Counted from the first letter of the stretch, positions 44,319-55,047 are shown. The stretch: DNA of 64,000 bases from a bacterium (GCA_024275575.1 JAJRYV010000077.1:1-64000); one strand, 5' to 3'. The notes: generated by a model from the sequence alone, not told the origin. Numbers and translations are program-made.

Positions 44319-46375
44319 TTTGCACTCTCCTTGCTTGAATCTTCAACCCGGACAGAGAGTCGAATATTGGCGCGAATATCGATAAAATCGGTGGCCAAAA
44401 GCCGAACGATCTGCCCATCCGTTCCTGGAAAAATCAGGCGAATTGCTGAAAAAAGCGAATCGCTGGTAAAATAGTTGGTCTCCTCATCTGTGAGCTCAAT
44501 GTCAATATCACTGGCAACTGCATCGATAACCATTCCAGTGGCCGGATCGATTTCACCGCTCTCGAACACGACCGGCCCGATGACCAATCCCGGGTTGGTG
44601 AAAATACTGCTGTCCGATTGAGCAAAGAGCATTTCCAAGCTCGCACCAACAGGCAAATGGCTGTTGATACGCACATTTATTGCCCCGTTGTTGAGCTTTG
44701 AATCCAGTTCATCTTTGAGGTCCTGATCGAGATCAATCTCTGAAATATCACTATCGTAAGTTTGTGCCGGCAGCATAAACGCCAGCGGTGCACTGAACAA
44801 AACAGTACCGGAAACCGCATCGGTTTCGCGGATGGAGCCAGTGGTCTGGGGATCGCCGACGCGAACCCGGCCGGAGACTTTTATTAACGAAGGGATAATA
44901 TTTATCAGTTTGACGATTTCGCTGTTAGCGCCATTGAGAATGATATCGTTTTGCACAACTGCGCCGTCGACGCCGCCATTGATAACCTCCTGAATCACCA
45001 CCTCGACTGATTCACCGTTATCATTTGTGCCAAGCAGGTGCAAGTCGGTTGTCGTGGGGAAATCGATCTGGCTGAAAAGTTTGAGATGCAGCGTTGCATC
45101 GAGGAATGCCAGACTGTCGAGGTTATCCACCAGATCGAGTACAAATTCCTGTTCCGGAATTTCGATCCACTTGCTGGCAAATTTGCCGCGAATTTCAGAG
45201 AAAAACAGCTCACTCAAACTAAAGAAAACAGACAGATTACTGGTGGAATAAAGCTCGATGGGCACCTCAGGATCGTGCAGAGTTTTCACTTCCCAGGCAA
45301 ATTTTACTATTTGCCGCCCGAAAGCTTCGCCTTCCGGGGCAAATGAATATCCGGCCAGATCAACGAACAAATTCTCCGAACCACCCTGTGGAATGACCAG
45401 CGAATCGATGAATGCTTCACCTGAGGGCGATTTAAACCCCGGAATGCTGATTCGCACTTGTGTGGAAATAGGGAAATCTCCCGCCACTGTGATGTTAAAC
45501 GCACCTTCGCGAACGATGGCTTCCGTCAAGACAACGGAGTCCTGAATTGTAAATTGATCGGCCTGGCTGAACTGCTGTTGCGGTATTTTTGCTGATGCAG
45601 CGCTCACTGTTAAATCCGTAAATAACGCGGTCACTGTAAATCCTGCATTGGCATCGATCAACACAGGTTGCCCGTTGCTGCCGGGGGAGGCACCCGATAC
45701 CACGACTTCCAAACTATTGGTTAACCTTTTGCCGGCCAAGTCCAGACGTTCAGTTGCACTCTGCCCAGGATCGATCAGTTGTGCAAAGTTAGCCGAAGTA
45801 ATGACTACGCCGGTTGTCGCATTTCGCAGTTCGATAGTAATTGGTGAACCGAGAGGAATGGGCAGATTGTTGCCGATCGAAATATCGATTGCGCCTTGCG
45901 ATATATCAACCCAGTTGAAATTCTCATATGCCGGCAAAGTTTTTGTAATGGGCACGATGGGGAAAGTCGGAACGATCGTCGTTTGTCCGTTTAAAGCATC
46001 CGCCTGGGCAAAAATATCACGGAAAGCGATGCTGACATTTTCACCTCCAGGAGAATTGATAGTAAAATCACCAAGGGTTTGACTGAAATTCTGGTTCAGA
46101 CCATCGACTTTCAATTGATTCTCCGCTGAAAATGACGCCAGAGAGTCTTCGAATTCAAAAAACACATTATTCAGACTATCAGCCTTAACTTCATCGGCGT
46201 CATCAAGAAATTCAGATATTTCGTAGGTTTTATTAATCAGGGGAATATTGATATCCATATCCCACGAGGGCGCGCTTGGTTTAGGCAGGTTGCACGCCAC
46301 AGATGCAAAAAAAAGCAGACATCCGATGAAGTACAAACTGAGGGGAGTCCAGCCCTTTTGATCATTTTTCTTCAT
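44315..46375 (-). CDS. Large putative lipoprotein of unknown function
   Basis: A 686-residue protein with a lipoprotein-like signal ending at Cys28 (ASVAC). The sequence is beta-rich, acidic and has almost no Cys, and sandwich-like segments recur (PLINKTYEISEFL, GNLPIPLGSPITIELRNATTGVVITSANF, VPIELYSTSNLSVFFSLSELFFSEIRGKF). I find no enzyme motif. The pattern is that of a large surface or periplasmic binding lipoprotein. It forms an overlapping pair with the following beta-barrel gene. About 220 bp separate it from the terminator of the ahcY operon. Confidence 0.65.
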   Translation of the reverse strand: MKKNDQKGWTPLSLYFIGCLLFFASVACNLPKPSAPSWDMDINIPLINKTYEISEFLDDADEVKADSLNNVFFEFEDSLASFSAENQLKVDGLNQNFSQTLGDFTINSPGGENVSIAFRDIFAQADALNGQTTIVPTFPIVPITKTLPAYENFNWVDISQGAIDISIGNNLPIPLGSPITIELRNATTGVVITSANFAQLIDPGQSATERLDLAGKRLTNSLEVVVSGASPGSNGQPVLIDANAGFTVTALFTDLTVSAASAKIPQQQFSQADQFTIQDSVVLTEAIVREGAFNITVAGDFPISTQVRISIPGFKSPSGEAFIDSLVIPQGGSENLFVDLAGYSFAPEGEAFGRQIVKFAWEVKTLHDPEVPIELYSTSNLSVFFSLSELFFSEIRGKFASKWIEIPEQEFVLDLVDNLDSLAFLDATLHLKLFSQIDFPTTTDLHLLGTNDNGESVEVVIQEVINGGVDGAVVQNDIILNGANSEIVKLINIIPSLIKVSGRVRVGDPQTTGSIRETDAVSGTVLFSAPLAFMLPAQTYDSDISEIDLDQDLKDELDSKLNNGAINVRINSHLPVGASLEMLFAQSDSSIFTNPGLVIGPVVFESGEIDPATGMVIDAVASDIDIELTDEETNYFTSDSLFSAIRLIFPGTDGQIVRLLATDFIDIRANIRLSVRVEDSSKESAK

Positions 46376-46550
46376 TTTGAAATCCTGTTCACAGTCGGTT
46401 GTTAGTAAACTCTGTTTAACAAATCGGTTATTGGGACATAATCATATCAATTATTAAAAACACCGGGCAGTCACATGTTCTAATTTTCTGATATATTTAT
46501 CGCCCTGTCGGCTATGAACTTAATTCGAAAAGGAAAAATTCAGGCGGGAG

Positions 46551-46582
46551 AAAAAAAGCCCATCATTTCCAGACGGGCTTTT
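46551..46582 (-). terminator. Intrinsic terminator after ahcY
   Basis: On the minus strand AGCCCGTC and GATGGGCT pair over eight positions with one G·T, loop of seven, followed by T7. It lies 17 bp after the ahcY stop at 46599. Confidence 0.8.
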
Positions 46583-46598
46583 AATCATAATTCGGGAA

Positions 46599-47981
46599 TC
46601 AATAGCGGTAATAGTCAGGTTTGAATGGACCTTCTTTATCAAGTCCGAGATATTTTGCCTGCTTGTCAGATAAACGGGTTAACCGGACACCGATGTGCCG
46701 CAAATGCAACGCAGCAACTTTTTCATCGAGTGCTTTCGACAATTGATAAACACCAATCTTTGCATACTTTTCACTGTTTGTATAAAGATCGATTTGCGCC
46801 AGTACCTGATTGGTGAAGGAATTGCTCATGACAAATGAAGGATGCCCCGTAGCACAACCCAGATTGACCAGGCGGCCTTTTGCGAGCACGATGATCTTCT
46901 TGCCGTCATGCAAGGTGTGCAAATCAACCTGTGGTTTAATCTCTTCGATCTTTGAATTGGCATTCAGCCAGTTCATGTCGATTTCGATATCAAAATGGCC
47001 GATGTTACAGACGATGGCGCCGCTTTTCATCTCTTTAAAATGGTTTTTAGTGATGATATCGCAGCATCCGGTTGTCGTGACGAAGATATCGCCGGTGGAT
47101 GCCGCTTCTTCCATGGTTAAGACTTCGAATCCTTCCATCGCGGCTTGCAAGGCACAAATCGGATCGATTTCGGTGATGAGAACGCGGGCGCCGTAAGAAC
47201 GCATGGAATGAGCGCAGCCTTTTCCGACATCACCATAACCCGCGACAACCACAACTTTTCCGGCAATCATGACATCCGTTGCTCGCTTGATTCCATCAGC
47301 AAGGGACTCTCGGCAGCCGTAGAGATTATCAAATTTTGATTTGGTGACCGAATCGTTAACATTGATCGCCGGGACTTTTAGCAATCCTTTTTGATGCATT
47401 TTTTCAAGATTGTGCACACCGGTGGTCGTTTCCTCGGAAATCCCGATGATATTTTTCATGATGCCGGCGTAGCGGTCTTCATGCATCACATTGGTGAGAT
47501 CACCGCCGTCATCGAGAATGAGTGTAAAACCTTCAGCGCCCCAACCGTCGATCGTTTGCTCGATACACCATTCATATTCTTCTTCGCTTTCGCCTTTCCA
47601 GGCGAATACCGGAACACCGGCGGCTGCGATTGCCACGGCTGCGTGGTCTTGCGTGGAGAAAATATTGCATGAAGACCAACGTACTTGCGCACCCAACTCG
47701 ACCAGTGTTTCAATCAAAACAGCGGTCTGGATCGTCATATGCAAACATCCCGATATGCGGGCACCGGCAAGTGGCTTGGATTTGCCATATTCTTCACGCA
47801 AAGCCATTAAACCAGGCATTTCGCCTTCGGCAATGGTGATTTCCATACGGCCCCAGCGTGCTAGCTCGGCAAAAACTTTGGCATCTTCCATGGCCGCTTT
47901 GCAAACGCGGTAATCCTTTTTTTCCTGAACTGGTGTTGTTCCGTTGCCATTCACAGCAGCAACTTGTGGAGAGCTTTCCAT
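46599..47981 (-). CDS. ahcY: Adenosylhomocysteinase
   Basis: A 460-residue enzyme hydrolysing S-adenosylhomocysteine to adenosine and homocysteine with bound NAD. The substrate segment is [17 protein letters not shown] near 100-116, the NAD-binding loop is [28 protein letters not shown] near 245, and the C-terminal KPDYYRY motif reaches into the partner subunit. It sits 59 bp after metK on the same strand, and homocysteine made here is the substrate of MetH (25527-29219). It is the final gene of the 52.3-46.6 kb cluster. Confidence 0.96.
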   Translation of the reverse strand: MESSPQVAAVNGNGTTPVQEKKDYRVCKAAMEDAKVFAELARWGRMEITIAEGEMPGLMALREEYGKSKPLAGARISGCLHMTIQTAVLIETLVELGAQVRWSSCNIFSTQDHAAVAIAAAGVPVFAWKGESEEEYEWCIEQTIDGWGAEGFTLILDDGGDLTNVMHEDRYAGIMKNIIGISEETTTGVHNLEKMHQKGLLKVPAINVNDSVTKSKFDNLYGCRESLADGIKRATDVMIAGKVVVVAGYGDVGKGCAHSMRSYGARVLITEIDPICALQAAMEGFEVLTMEEAASTGDIFVTTTGCCDIITKNHFKEMKSGAIVCNIGHFDIEIDMNWLNANSKIEEIKPQVDLHTLHDGKKIIVLAKGRLVNLGCATGHPSFVMSNSFTNQVLAQIDLYTNSEKYAKIGVYQLSKALDEKVAALHLRHIGVRLTRLSDKQAKYLGLDKEGPFKPDYYRY

Positions 47982-48040
47982 AATTTATCCTTTATTAAAT
48001 TATTCCTGATCAATTCCCGTACGAGGAAATCTGATCTGTT

Positions 48041-49171
48041 TTATTTTTTCAAATCATTAACGCGTTCTGTTTTTTCCCAGGAGAATCCTTCTTCATTGCG
48101 TCCAAAGTGACCGTAAGCGGCTGTTCGTTTATAAATTGGGTTGCGCAGCCGCAGAGATTCGATAATTCCTGCCGGGGTTAAATCAAAATTGTCAGTGATG
48201 GTTTTAACGATATCCTCATCCGAAATCTTGCCGGTGCCGAATGTATTAACCGCAATTGAAACGGGTTCGGCGACACCGATTGCATAGGCCAGTTGAATTT
48301 CACAGCGTTCGGCAAGCGCAGCCGCAACAATATTTTTCGCAACATATCTGGCCGCATATGCGGCGGAACGATCCACTTTTGTTGCATCTTTGCCGGAAAA
48401 CGCACCACCACCATGTCGGCCAAGGCCGCCATAGGTATCGACGATGATTTTGCGCCCGGTCAAACCTGCGTCGCCCTGGGGGCCACCGATTACAAATCGC
48501 CCTGTTGGGTTGATGTGGTAAGTGATATTGCCGTTGATATATTTCTCCGGAATAACCGGCTTGATGACTTTTTCAATAATATCACGGTGCAATTCTTTAT
48601 TGCTGATTTCCTCATTGTGCTGTGTTGAGATGACCACGGTTTCTACTGCTACCGGTTTTTCATCGACATAACGCACGCTCACCTGCGATTTTCCATCCGG
48701 GCGCAAATAGGGCAAGGTTCCATTTTTGCGCATTTCGGCTAATCGTCTTGCAAGTTTATGTGCGAGAATAATTGGCAAAGGCATCAGTTCTTCCGTTTCA
48801 TTGCTGGCGTAACCGAACATCATGCCCTGATCACCGGCGCCGGCTTTATCAACACCCATTGCGATATCCGATGATTGCTGGTCGATGCTGGTGAGCACGG
48901 CGCAGGTTTCATAATCGAAGCCGTATTGGGCATTGGTGTAGCCAATTTCCTTTATCGTTTCCCGAACCAGTGCCGGAATATCGACATAAGTTTCTGTCGT
49001 GATTTCTCCACCGATGAGAGCCAGGCCGGTTGTAACGAAAGTTTCGCAGGCAACACGACCAAAGGGGTCGTCTTTGAGAACCGCATCGAGCACTGCATCG
49101 GATATTTGATCTGCAACTTTATCGGGATGTCCCTCTGTAACCGATTCGGAAGAATAGAGTTGGGATGCCAT
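48041..49171 (-). CDS. metK: S-adenosylmethionine synthetase
   Basis: 376 residues, full length. SVTEGHPDK near residue 9 binds ATP phosphates. [10 protein letters not shown] near 115 and [29 protein letters not shown] near 255-283 are the family signature loops. It makes S-adenosylmethionine from methionine and ATP. It starts 68 bp after ptsI and is followed by ahcY. No SAM riboswitch can be seen in the short leader. Confidence 0.97.
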   Translation of the reverse strand: MASQLYSSESVTEGHPDKVADQISDAVLDAVLKDDPFGRVACETFVTTGLALIGGEITTETYVDIPALVRETIKEIGYTNAQYGFDYETCAVLTSIDQQSSDIAMGVDKAGAGDQGMMFGYASNETEELMPLPIILAHKLARRLAEMRKNGTLPYLRPDGKSQVSVRYVDEKPVAVETVVISTQHNEEISNKELHRDIIEKVIKPVIPEKYINGNITYHINPTGRFVIGGPQGDAGLTGRKIIVDTYGGLGRHGGGAFSGKDATKVDRSAAYAARYVAKNIVAAALAERCEIQLAYAIGVAEPVSIAVNTFGTGKISDEDIVKTITDNFDLTPAGIIESLRLRNPIYKRTAAYGHFGRNEEGFSWEKTERVNDLKK

Positions 49172-49239
49172 GAAATTTCCTTTCCCAGGATGTTAAGCGA
49201 AATTATTAATCTTGATTTTGGGTATTGTTAGAATAAAAA

Positions 49240-51012
49240 CTAAAAGATCAGGTCTTTGAATTTCCGTTGCATGAAACGCAGCATAAATTTTTCCACTTCG
49301 GCTGCCGTGGAAAAAGAAAGGGCTTTTTCTGCAAGTTTTGCCGCTTCTTTATAATCTGTCGCCCTGATGATGTTTTTAATTTCAGGCAGCAGCATCGGGC
49401 TCACACTTAATTCATCAATCCCCAGGCCGATGAGAATTAAGGTGGCCAACGGGTTTCCCGCCATTTCACCACACATACCAACCCAGGTTCCTTTTTCATG
49501 TGCTGCTGCAATAATTTCCTTGATCATGCGAATGACCGCTGGATGCAAATCACTATAAAGATAAGCGACCCGTTCATTCCCCCTGTCGACTGCGAGCATA
49601 TATTGAATAAGATCATTGGTGCCAATACTCAGAAAATCCACCTCGTCGGAGATTTTGTCGGTAATCAACGCTGCGGCCGGTACTTCAATCATCGCCCCGA
49701 TTTCGATATTTTTGTTGAAAGATATATTTTTTTTAACGAGTTCTTCTTTTGCATCTTTCAGCATGGCTTTTGCCTTATAAAGTTCAGCCATGTTTGAGAT
49801 CATCGGAAAGAGTAATTTGACATTGCCGTAAACCGAGGCACGAAGAATTGCTTTGAGTTGCGGCATAAAAATATCCGGTTCCTGCAGACATATGCGGATA
49901 GCTCGATAGCCGAGAAATGGATTTTCCTCGCTTGCAATGTGAATATTACGTGGTTCCTTATCACCGCCGACATCCAGGGTTCTGATAATCACCGGCCACG
50001 GTTTCATTTGCTCGGCAACTTTCCTGTATTCGCGAAATTGTTCTTCTTCGCCGGGCAGATCATTTCGTGCGAGATATAAATAGTCAGAGCGAAAAAGGCC
50101 GATACCGCGGCCACCATAGGTCGTGACACTTGACGCTTCATCGGTAAACTCGATGTTGGCTGCCAGCTCTATATCTTTGCCGTCAAGTGTCTGCGCGGGC
50201 AGCTCTTTGAGCTTGCTAAGCTGGAATTTAATTTCATCGACTTTTTTGCGCTTTTTGTGATACTTTTCCAGCGTTTCGGGAAGCGGATTAACAATCACCA
50301 TGCCCTTGACACCATCTAAAATTATCCGGTCACCACTCTCGATATATTTGGTGAGATAGCGCAAGCCGACGCATGAGGGCACCTGAAAAGATCTGGCCAA
50401 AATGGCTGAATGGCTGGTTTTACCGCCAAGATCGGTAGCAAAACCCATGATTTTATGACGGTCAAGCGCTATCGTATCAGAAGGTGCAAGGTCGTGCGCA
50501 ACGATAATGGCCGCGCCCTCGAGGCTCTGTAAAAAATCGGTTTTATCTCCCTGAATACTGCGAACAACCCGGCGACGAATATCCCGCAGGTCGACGGCTC
50601 TGTCGCGAAAATACTCCTGATCGGTTACCGCGAGCTGGCTCTGGAATTTTTCCAGGACACAATAAAAAGCAAATGCGGCAGATCGCAGGTCGTTGCGGAT
50701 AGCATTGATGGTGTCTTCCTCGAGCATCGGATCATCGAGAATGAGCTGATGTGTATCAAAAATTTGCGCATTTTCCTCGCCAAGCCGTCTTTTTGTTGCC
50801 GAGATATCGGATGCCAGCTGCTTTTTAATATTGGCAATCGCCTCATGGTATTTTGCGATTTCAGATTCCACTTGCGATGCACTGATATTTTTTGTCTCGA
50901 TTTTTACATGCACGCCCTCGAGCACAAATGCCTTACCGATGGCAATTCCCGATGCAACGGGAATGCCTTGAATACTCCACTCACTTTTTGGGTCTGCGGG
51001 TCTATTCTTCAT
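49240..51012 (-). CDS. ptsI: Phosphoenolpyruvate-protein phosphotransferase (Enzyme I)
   Basis: 590 residues from ATG 51012 (a TTG at 51015 is in frame). The phosphorylated histidine is His201 in GGKTSHSAILA. The PEP-binding C-terminal barrel is complete, with RTLDVGGDK, FRSDYLY, GTNDLIQYMLAVDRGN and the catalytic Cys in WVGMCGEMAGNP. It passes phosphate from PEP to HPr. The coding region overlaps the end of ptsH by 11 bases, so the pair is coupled. No sugar-specific EII gene is present in the window. Confidence 0.95.
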   Translation of the reverse strand: MKNRPADPKSEWSIQGIPVASGIAIGKAFVLEGVHVKIETKNISASQVESEIAKYHEAIANIKKQLASDISATKRRLGEENAQIFDTHQLILDDPMLEEDTINAIRNDLRSAAFAFYCVLEKFQSQLAVTDQEYFRDRAVDLRDIRRRVVRSIQGDKTDFLQSLEGAAIIVAHDLAPSDTIALDRHKIMGFATDLGGKTSHSAILARSFQVPSCVGLRYLTKYIESGDRIILDGVKGMVIVNPLPETLEKYHKKRKKVDEIKFQLSKLKELPAQTLDGKDIELAANIEFTDEASSVTTYGGRGIGLFRSDYLYLARNDLPGEEEQFREYRKVAEQMKPWPVIIRTLDVGGDKEPRNIHIASEENPFLGYRAIRICLQEPDIFMPQLKAILRASVYGNVKLLFPMISNMAELYKAKAMLKDAKEELVKKNISFNKNIEIGAMIEVPAAALITDKISDEVDFLSIGTNDLIQYMLAVDRGNERVAYLYSDLHPAVIRMIKEIIAAAHEKGTWVGMCGEMAGNPLATLILIGLGIDELSVSPMLLPEIKNIIRATDYKEAAKLAEKALSFSTAAEVEKFMLRFMQRKFKDLIF

Positions 51013-51268
51013 CAAATTTCCGGTCGAACAGTTCTGATAACTTTTTTAACGCGTCATCCTCATCATCGCCGTTTGCTGTGATGATCAGTTCAGCGCCTTT
51101 CTCGGCAGCGAGCATCATCACACCCATGATACTTTTTCCGTTCACCACCTGCGAATCCCGGGCAATAAAGACGTCGGATTTAAATTTTGCAGCTGTTTTT
51201 ACAAATAATGCTGCCGGACGAGCGTGCAATCCGAGCTTGTTTTTTATCTGAAGTTTGACTTCTTTCAT
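51002..51268 (-). CDS. ptsH: Phosphocarrier protein HPr
   Basis: 88 residues, the usual HPr length. His15 in LGLHARPAA receives phosphate from Enzyme I. Ser46 in NGKSIMGVMML is exactly at the position phosphorylated by HPr kinase, suggesting regulation beyond sugar transport. It ends inside the ptsI start (ATGAAGAATAG). It begins 50 bp after the polyprenyl synthase gene. Confidence 0.95.
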   Translation of the reverse strand: MKEVKLQIKNKLGLHARPAALFVKTAAKFKSDVFIARDSQVVNGKSIMGVMMLAAEKGAELIITANGDDEDDALKKLSELFDRKFDEE

Positions 51269-51318
51269 ATTTTAATATCACCAATTAGGTTCTAATCCAC
51301 AGCAATTTCTAATTTCTT

Positions 51319-52326
51319 TCAGGCTTTTCGATTGAGGACAAGGTTGAGAAATTGCTTTAAAAATGTTACCTCCGCCCGATCAGCCAACTTGTTAAGTGAC
51401 TGACTCGCGGTTGAAAAGTAATGATCAGCAAGTTTTTTTGCATGCCTTAACGCACCGGTTTCAGCGAAGATGTTTTTTACTGTTAAAATATCGGTCGCGG
51501 TGATTTCTTTCTGCTTGTAAACCCTTTGAATTTCATCGATCTGTTTTGCCGAACTCTTTTCCAGTGCATAAATCAATATCGATGTTTTTTTATGTTGTTT
51601 GATATCGCTGCCAAAATCTTTTCCAAGAATGTTCTCATCTGCCGTGATGTCGAGAAGATCGTCCTGAATCTGAAAGGCGACCCCGAGGCTCATTCCGAAG
51701 TTGTTTAAATGATCGCATTCTTCCTGGTTTGCACCAGCGATTAATCCGCCGATTTGAGCACACATGCTCAACAAACGTGCCGTTTTTTTACCGATCATTT
51801 CCAGGTATTCTTCGGTGAGTACATGGTCGCGCGTCTCAAATTCGATATCCATCGCCTGCCCCTCACACACCTCGATCAACCCTTGTGTGAACAATTTGCT
51901 GATAGCAAGAATTTCATGGGATGGCGTTTCCAGCAGGGTTTCATAGGCCAGAGCAACCAAGCCATCGCCGGCAAGCAAGGCGACATTAATATCCCATTTA
52001 TTATGAACCGTTGCTCTTCCCCTGCGGGTTTTGTCGCGGTCCATAATATCATCATGCACGAGGGTGAAATTATGCAACAACTCGATCGCTGCCGCGGCTG
52101 CAAGCGTTTTGTCAATCGATCCGCCGAATGCTTCGGTTGTTAAAAGCATGAGTGCGGGCCGCAGTCTTTTCCCGTCCCCCGACATCGTGTAATGTATAGG
52201 GTCATATAAATTGAAGGGTAGGCGAGGTCTGATTTTATTCGATAAATACTCATGAACGCAATTTTTATAGCAAGCGAACTTTTCCGATAATTCAACCGTT
52301 GTTTGAAGAATTTTATTCTCTTTCAA
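51319..52326 (-). CDS. Polyprenyl diphosphate synthase
   Basis: 335 residues with both aspartate-rich motifs that hold the magnesium-bound diphosphates: DDIMD near 93-97 (LVHDDIMDRDKTRRG) and DDLLD near 220 (FQIQDDLLDITAD). GDGKRLRP (about 50) binds isopentenyl diphosphate. The size and motif spacing fit an octaprenyl/solanesyl-type or geranylgeranyl synthase, making the tail of menaquinone or another lipid carrier. The only in-frame start I find is TTG 52326 without a clear ribosome site. It begins the cluster ptsH-ptsI-metK-ahcY. Confidence 0.88.
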   Translation of the reverse strand: MKENKILQTTVELSEKFACYKNCVHEYLSNKIRPRLPFNLYDPIHYTMSGDGKRLRPALMLLTTEAFGGSIDKTLAAAAAIELLHNFTLVHDDIMDRDKTRRGRATVHNKWDINVALLAGDGLVALAYETLLETPSHEILAISKLFTQGLIEVCEGQAMDIEFETRDHVLTEEYLEMIGKKTARLLSMCAQIGGLIAGANQEECDHLNNFGMSLGVAFQIQDDLLDITADENILGKDFGSDIKQHKKTSILIYALEKSSAKQIDEIQRVYKQKEITATDILTVKNIFAETGALRHAKKLADHYFSTASQSLNKLADRAEVTFLKQFLNLVLNRKA

Positions 52327-52507
52327 TGCACATTCATTTTTTATTTTTACGAGCAGAAAACTGCTGTTTCAATTCTAAAATCAAACGGTGAAAATAATCA
52401 AAATCGATCAGATAGTCAAGTGAAAGTTCCCTTTGAAAACAGCGCCTATGAACATCTTTTTTTTAAGCTTATGTATAAAAACCAGAGGTGGATATAATAA
52501 AAGAAAG

Positions 52508-52524
52508 GGAGCAAAAAGCTCCCA
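52508..52524 (-). terminator. Intrinsic terminator after the ABC ATPase gene
   Basis: GGGAGC/GCTCCC with a 5-base loop, followed on the minus strand by TTTCTTTT, 34 bp after the ATPase stop at 52558. Confidence 0.75.
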
Positions 52525-52557
52525 TCCGGTTTAATTTTGAATTTTTAAATAAAGCGA

Positions 52558-53265
52558 TCACACCATTTCGAGAGCTTTCCTGCCCTCACCGATGCGTTCA
52601 TCTTTTTCGATTTTTCCATCTCGCAGGCGCATGATTCGGTTTGATTTCGCCGCAATGCTTTCCTCATGAGTTACAACGATGAGCGTGTTTCCGTTCTTGT
52701 GCAGGCGTTCAAAAACCTCCATGATTTCATCGCCGGTTTTCGAATCCAGGTTTCCTGTGGGTTCATCAGCTAAAATAATGGAAGGATCATTGACGAGAGC
52801 ACGTGCAATTGCCACCCGCTGGCGTTGCCCGCCCGAAAGTTCGTTGGGTTTGTGGTGCATACGGTCGGAAAGGTTAACTTTTTCCAGCGCTGCAATAGCC
52901 TTTTCTTTTCTTTCGGTTGTTGAGATGCCCGCATAAACAAGAGGCAATTCGACATTATGCAATGCTGTGGCACGCGGCAGTAAATTAAACGTCTGAAAGA
53001 CGAAACCAATTTCGCGGTTACGAATTGAGGCAAGTTGATCATCGTTCATTTCGCTGACACGCTCACCGGCAAGATAATATTCTCCCGCCGTCGGCGTATC
53101 GAGACAACCGAGTACATTCATTAAAGTTGATTTGCCGGAACCGGAAGGTCCCATGATCGCAACATATTCATTTTTTTCGATATTAAAATCGACGCCATCG
53201 AGTGCGCGCACTTCAATTTCACCGATCATATAATTTTTATGCAGATTTGTAACTTCGATTAGCAT
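52558..53265 (-). CDS. ABC transporter ATPase, LolD/MacB type
   Basis: 235 residues: Walker [10 protein letters not shown] (about 39), Q-loop FQTFNLLP, signature [15 protein letters not shown] (about 141), Walker [14 protein letters not shown] and VVTH. The wording is that of the LolD/MacB/FtsE group, which works with membrane permeases in lipoprotein release or drug and peptide export. The permease and adaptor that normally accompany it are absent: upstream is a TolC gene (17 bp) and downstream a terminator. It must pair with a permease from elsewhere or act on shared partners. Confidence 0.92.
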   Translation of the reverse strand: MLIEVTNLHKNYMIGEIEVRALDGVDFNIEKNEYVAIMGPSGSGKSTLMNVLGCLDTPTAGEYYLAGERVSEMNDDQLASIRNREIGFVFQTFNLLPRATALHNVELPLVYAGISTTERKEKAIAALEKVNLSDRMHHKPNELSGGQRQRVAIARALVNDPSIILADEPTGNLDSKTGDEIMEVFERLHKNGNTLIVVTHEESIAAKSNRIMRLRDGKIEKDERIGEGRKALEMV

Positions 53266-53282
53266 GGCGTCTCCGTTGAGTT

Positions 53283-54650
53283 TTATTCAAGTTCACCGGT
53301 TAAAGAAGCCAGTTGCGCCTCATAGATTTTCATGTCGTATTTAGCACGAACAAGAGTGCTTTTTGCGCTCGTCAGGCTGGATTGGGCGGTGAGAACGTCC
53401 AAAAGTGTTCCTGCGCCAACGCGATAGCGTTCCCGCGCCAGGCGCAAATCTTCCTGTGCTGCCTGCAGCGTATTTTGATTGATATTGGCGATCTCCCGGT
53501 AGGCTTCAAGGCCGTTCAACGCATTGATTACCTGACGTTTTATATCGCGACGGGTGTAATCGAGGTTTTCCGCTGCAATGCGATAATTGTACGTTTGCCG
53601 TGAGACTTCCGCGGCGTCGCGCATACCCGAAAAGAGATCATAATCCAGGCTGATGCCGAAGGAAATCGTCCAGTCTTTATTAAACGCACTATAAACACGG
53701 CTTATTTCGTCATTGCGCCTTTGATATGAAGCGTTGGCGCTGAGCGTCGGCAAATAGGCAAGTTTGGCGCTCTTGCGCCCGTGGTTTGCAGAAGCCATTT
53801 CAGCTTTGTAGCGCCGCAGATCAGGGTTGTAGTTGACTGCTTTGTTGAGAACTTCCGCAAATGTATAAACCCGCGGTTGTTCAACATCGGGCAAATCAAC
53901 CACCTCAACCGGTGTATCTGCTCTTCGTCCAATAATGACATTGAGGTTTGCCTGTGCTTCCCGAACGACATTTTTCTGGGTGATGAGTTTGATTTTTTCC
54001 GAGCCCAGGCTTGATTGTGATTTAAAAACGTCACCCTGGGCGACAGAACCGATTTCATACATGCTCTGTGTGCGTTTCAAATTTTCCTCATATTGCTTGA
54101 CGGATTCTTCATAAACTTCGACTAGGCGCTGCGCTTTCAGCAAGCCGTAATAGGCATCATATACACTGTAAACCGTCGATTGCACTGTTGATTTCAGCTT
54201 GCTTTTGGAGGCCTCCCGGGATGCTGTAGACTGCCGGATGTTATTGTAAGTCTGGCCAAAATCAAATATTTGCTGACTCAAGCGGAAACTCATGTTGTTA
54301 TTATTGAATTTGATTTGCTCGGAAACCGCCTTTTTGATTTCATAGACAACGTTGCCATTATTATCAAGACCTGTGGGAACCCTGTCTAAATACTCACTCG
54401 GCCCGACGCGGGTTTGGCCGGAATATAGATTGGTTGTGACCGTCGGTAAAAGCGCCGAGCGCTGCGAAGTAACATTCGCTTCAGCAATTTTTACCTGGTA
54501 TTTTGAGGTGAGAATTTGTGAATTGTTTTCCAGCGCGATGTCAACGCATTGTTTTAAATTGAGGGTTTTACTCTGTGCAAAAGACGTTTGGTGTGTCATC
54601 ACGAAGATAACGGTCACAGCCAAAAGCGTTACGATAAGTCGACGTACCAT
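53283..54650 (-). CDS. TolC-family outer-membrane efflux channel
   Basis: I choose ATG 54650 (455 residues) because AGGAGG (54662-54667) lies upstream. The open frame extends to 54692. Signal peptide to about residue 26 (TSFAQ). The mature part has two repeats of long coiled helices typical of Tol[19 protein letters not shown] near the start and [22 protein letters not shown] in the middle, then [30 protein letters not shown]. It forms a trimeric tunnel across the outer membrane and periplasm. Followed by an ABC ATPase gene. No membrane fusion protein is nearby. Confidence 0.9.
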   Translation of the reverse strand: MVRRLIVTLLAVTVIFVMTHQTSFAQSKTLNLKQCVDIALENNSQILTSKYQVKIAEANVTSQRSALLPTVTTNLYSGQTRVGPSEYLDRVPTGLDNNGNVVYEIKKAVSEQIKFNNNNMSFRLSQQIFDFGQTYNNIRQSTASREASKSKLKSTVQSTVYSVYDAYYGLLKAQRLVEVYEESVKQYEENLKRTQSMYEIGSVAQGDVFKSQSSLGSEKIKLITQKNVVREAQANLNVIIGRRADTPVEVVDLPDVEQPRVYTFAEVLNKAVNYNPDLRRYKAEMASANHGRKSAKLAYLPTLSANASYQRRNDEISRVYSAFNKDWTISFGISLDYDLFSGMRDAAEVSRQTYNYRIAAENLDYTRRDIKRQVINALNGLEAYREIANINQNTLQAAQEDLRLARERYRVGAGTLLDVLTAQSSLTSAKSTLVRAKYDMKIYEAQLASLTGELE

Positions 54651-55047
54651 GACTTCTGTTTCCTCCTCTAAAAACTTTTTCAAACCGATCATTTATTTTT
54701 CTGGATTATTTTTTCAAGAGATTTTTTCAGGTAAAAACTGTTAGCAGAAACGGGCATGCTGCTAAAAAGTTTCGCAAAAATCATCAGCTGGATGAATTCA
54801 CACCGGTCCTCCGCCTGCGAATTCAACACTTATTTATACACTGAAAAACACGAAATCATTCAGATTTTTTTATTGTGTCCCGAGGGAGAGAGATGCCCCA
54901 TTCCAGTAGTTATCCCAGGTATGCTCGTTGGAGATTTCAGTCCACAGGCTCACCGATCAGAGAATCTCCGGCAGAATGGATGGCGGGATTCGACGATTGC
55001 CGGACAAAAAAAATCCCGCCGAGCAGTAAGCTGAACAGATACCGGTT
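54651..55047. other. Gene-free interval with a degenerate repeat
   Basis: About 400 bp. It holds the start region of the TolC gene and, at 54962-54999, a copy of the dispersed repeat also seen at 14698. It also carries two nested inverted repeats: TCCGGCA (54967)/TGCCGGA (54998) and GGCGGGATT (54982)/AATCCCGCC (55012). I see no gene. Confidence 0.55.
54962..54999 (+). repeat. Degenerate dispersed repeat, copy 2
   Basis: Matches 14698-14736 at about 31 of 39 positions with one gap, including the ends GAATC and CGATTG. It overlaps the two inverted repeats of the interval. Confidence 0.4.

Noticed and set aside
47982-49239. SAM riboswitch before metK or ahcY
   Set aside because: The gaps of about 60-70 bp are too short and show no suitable stem pattern.
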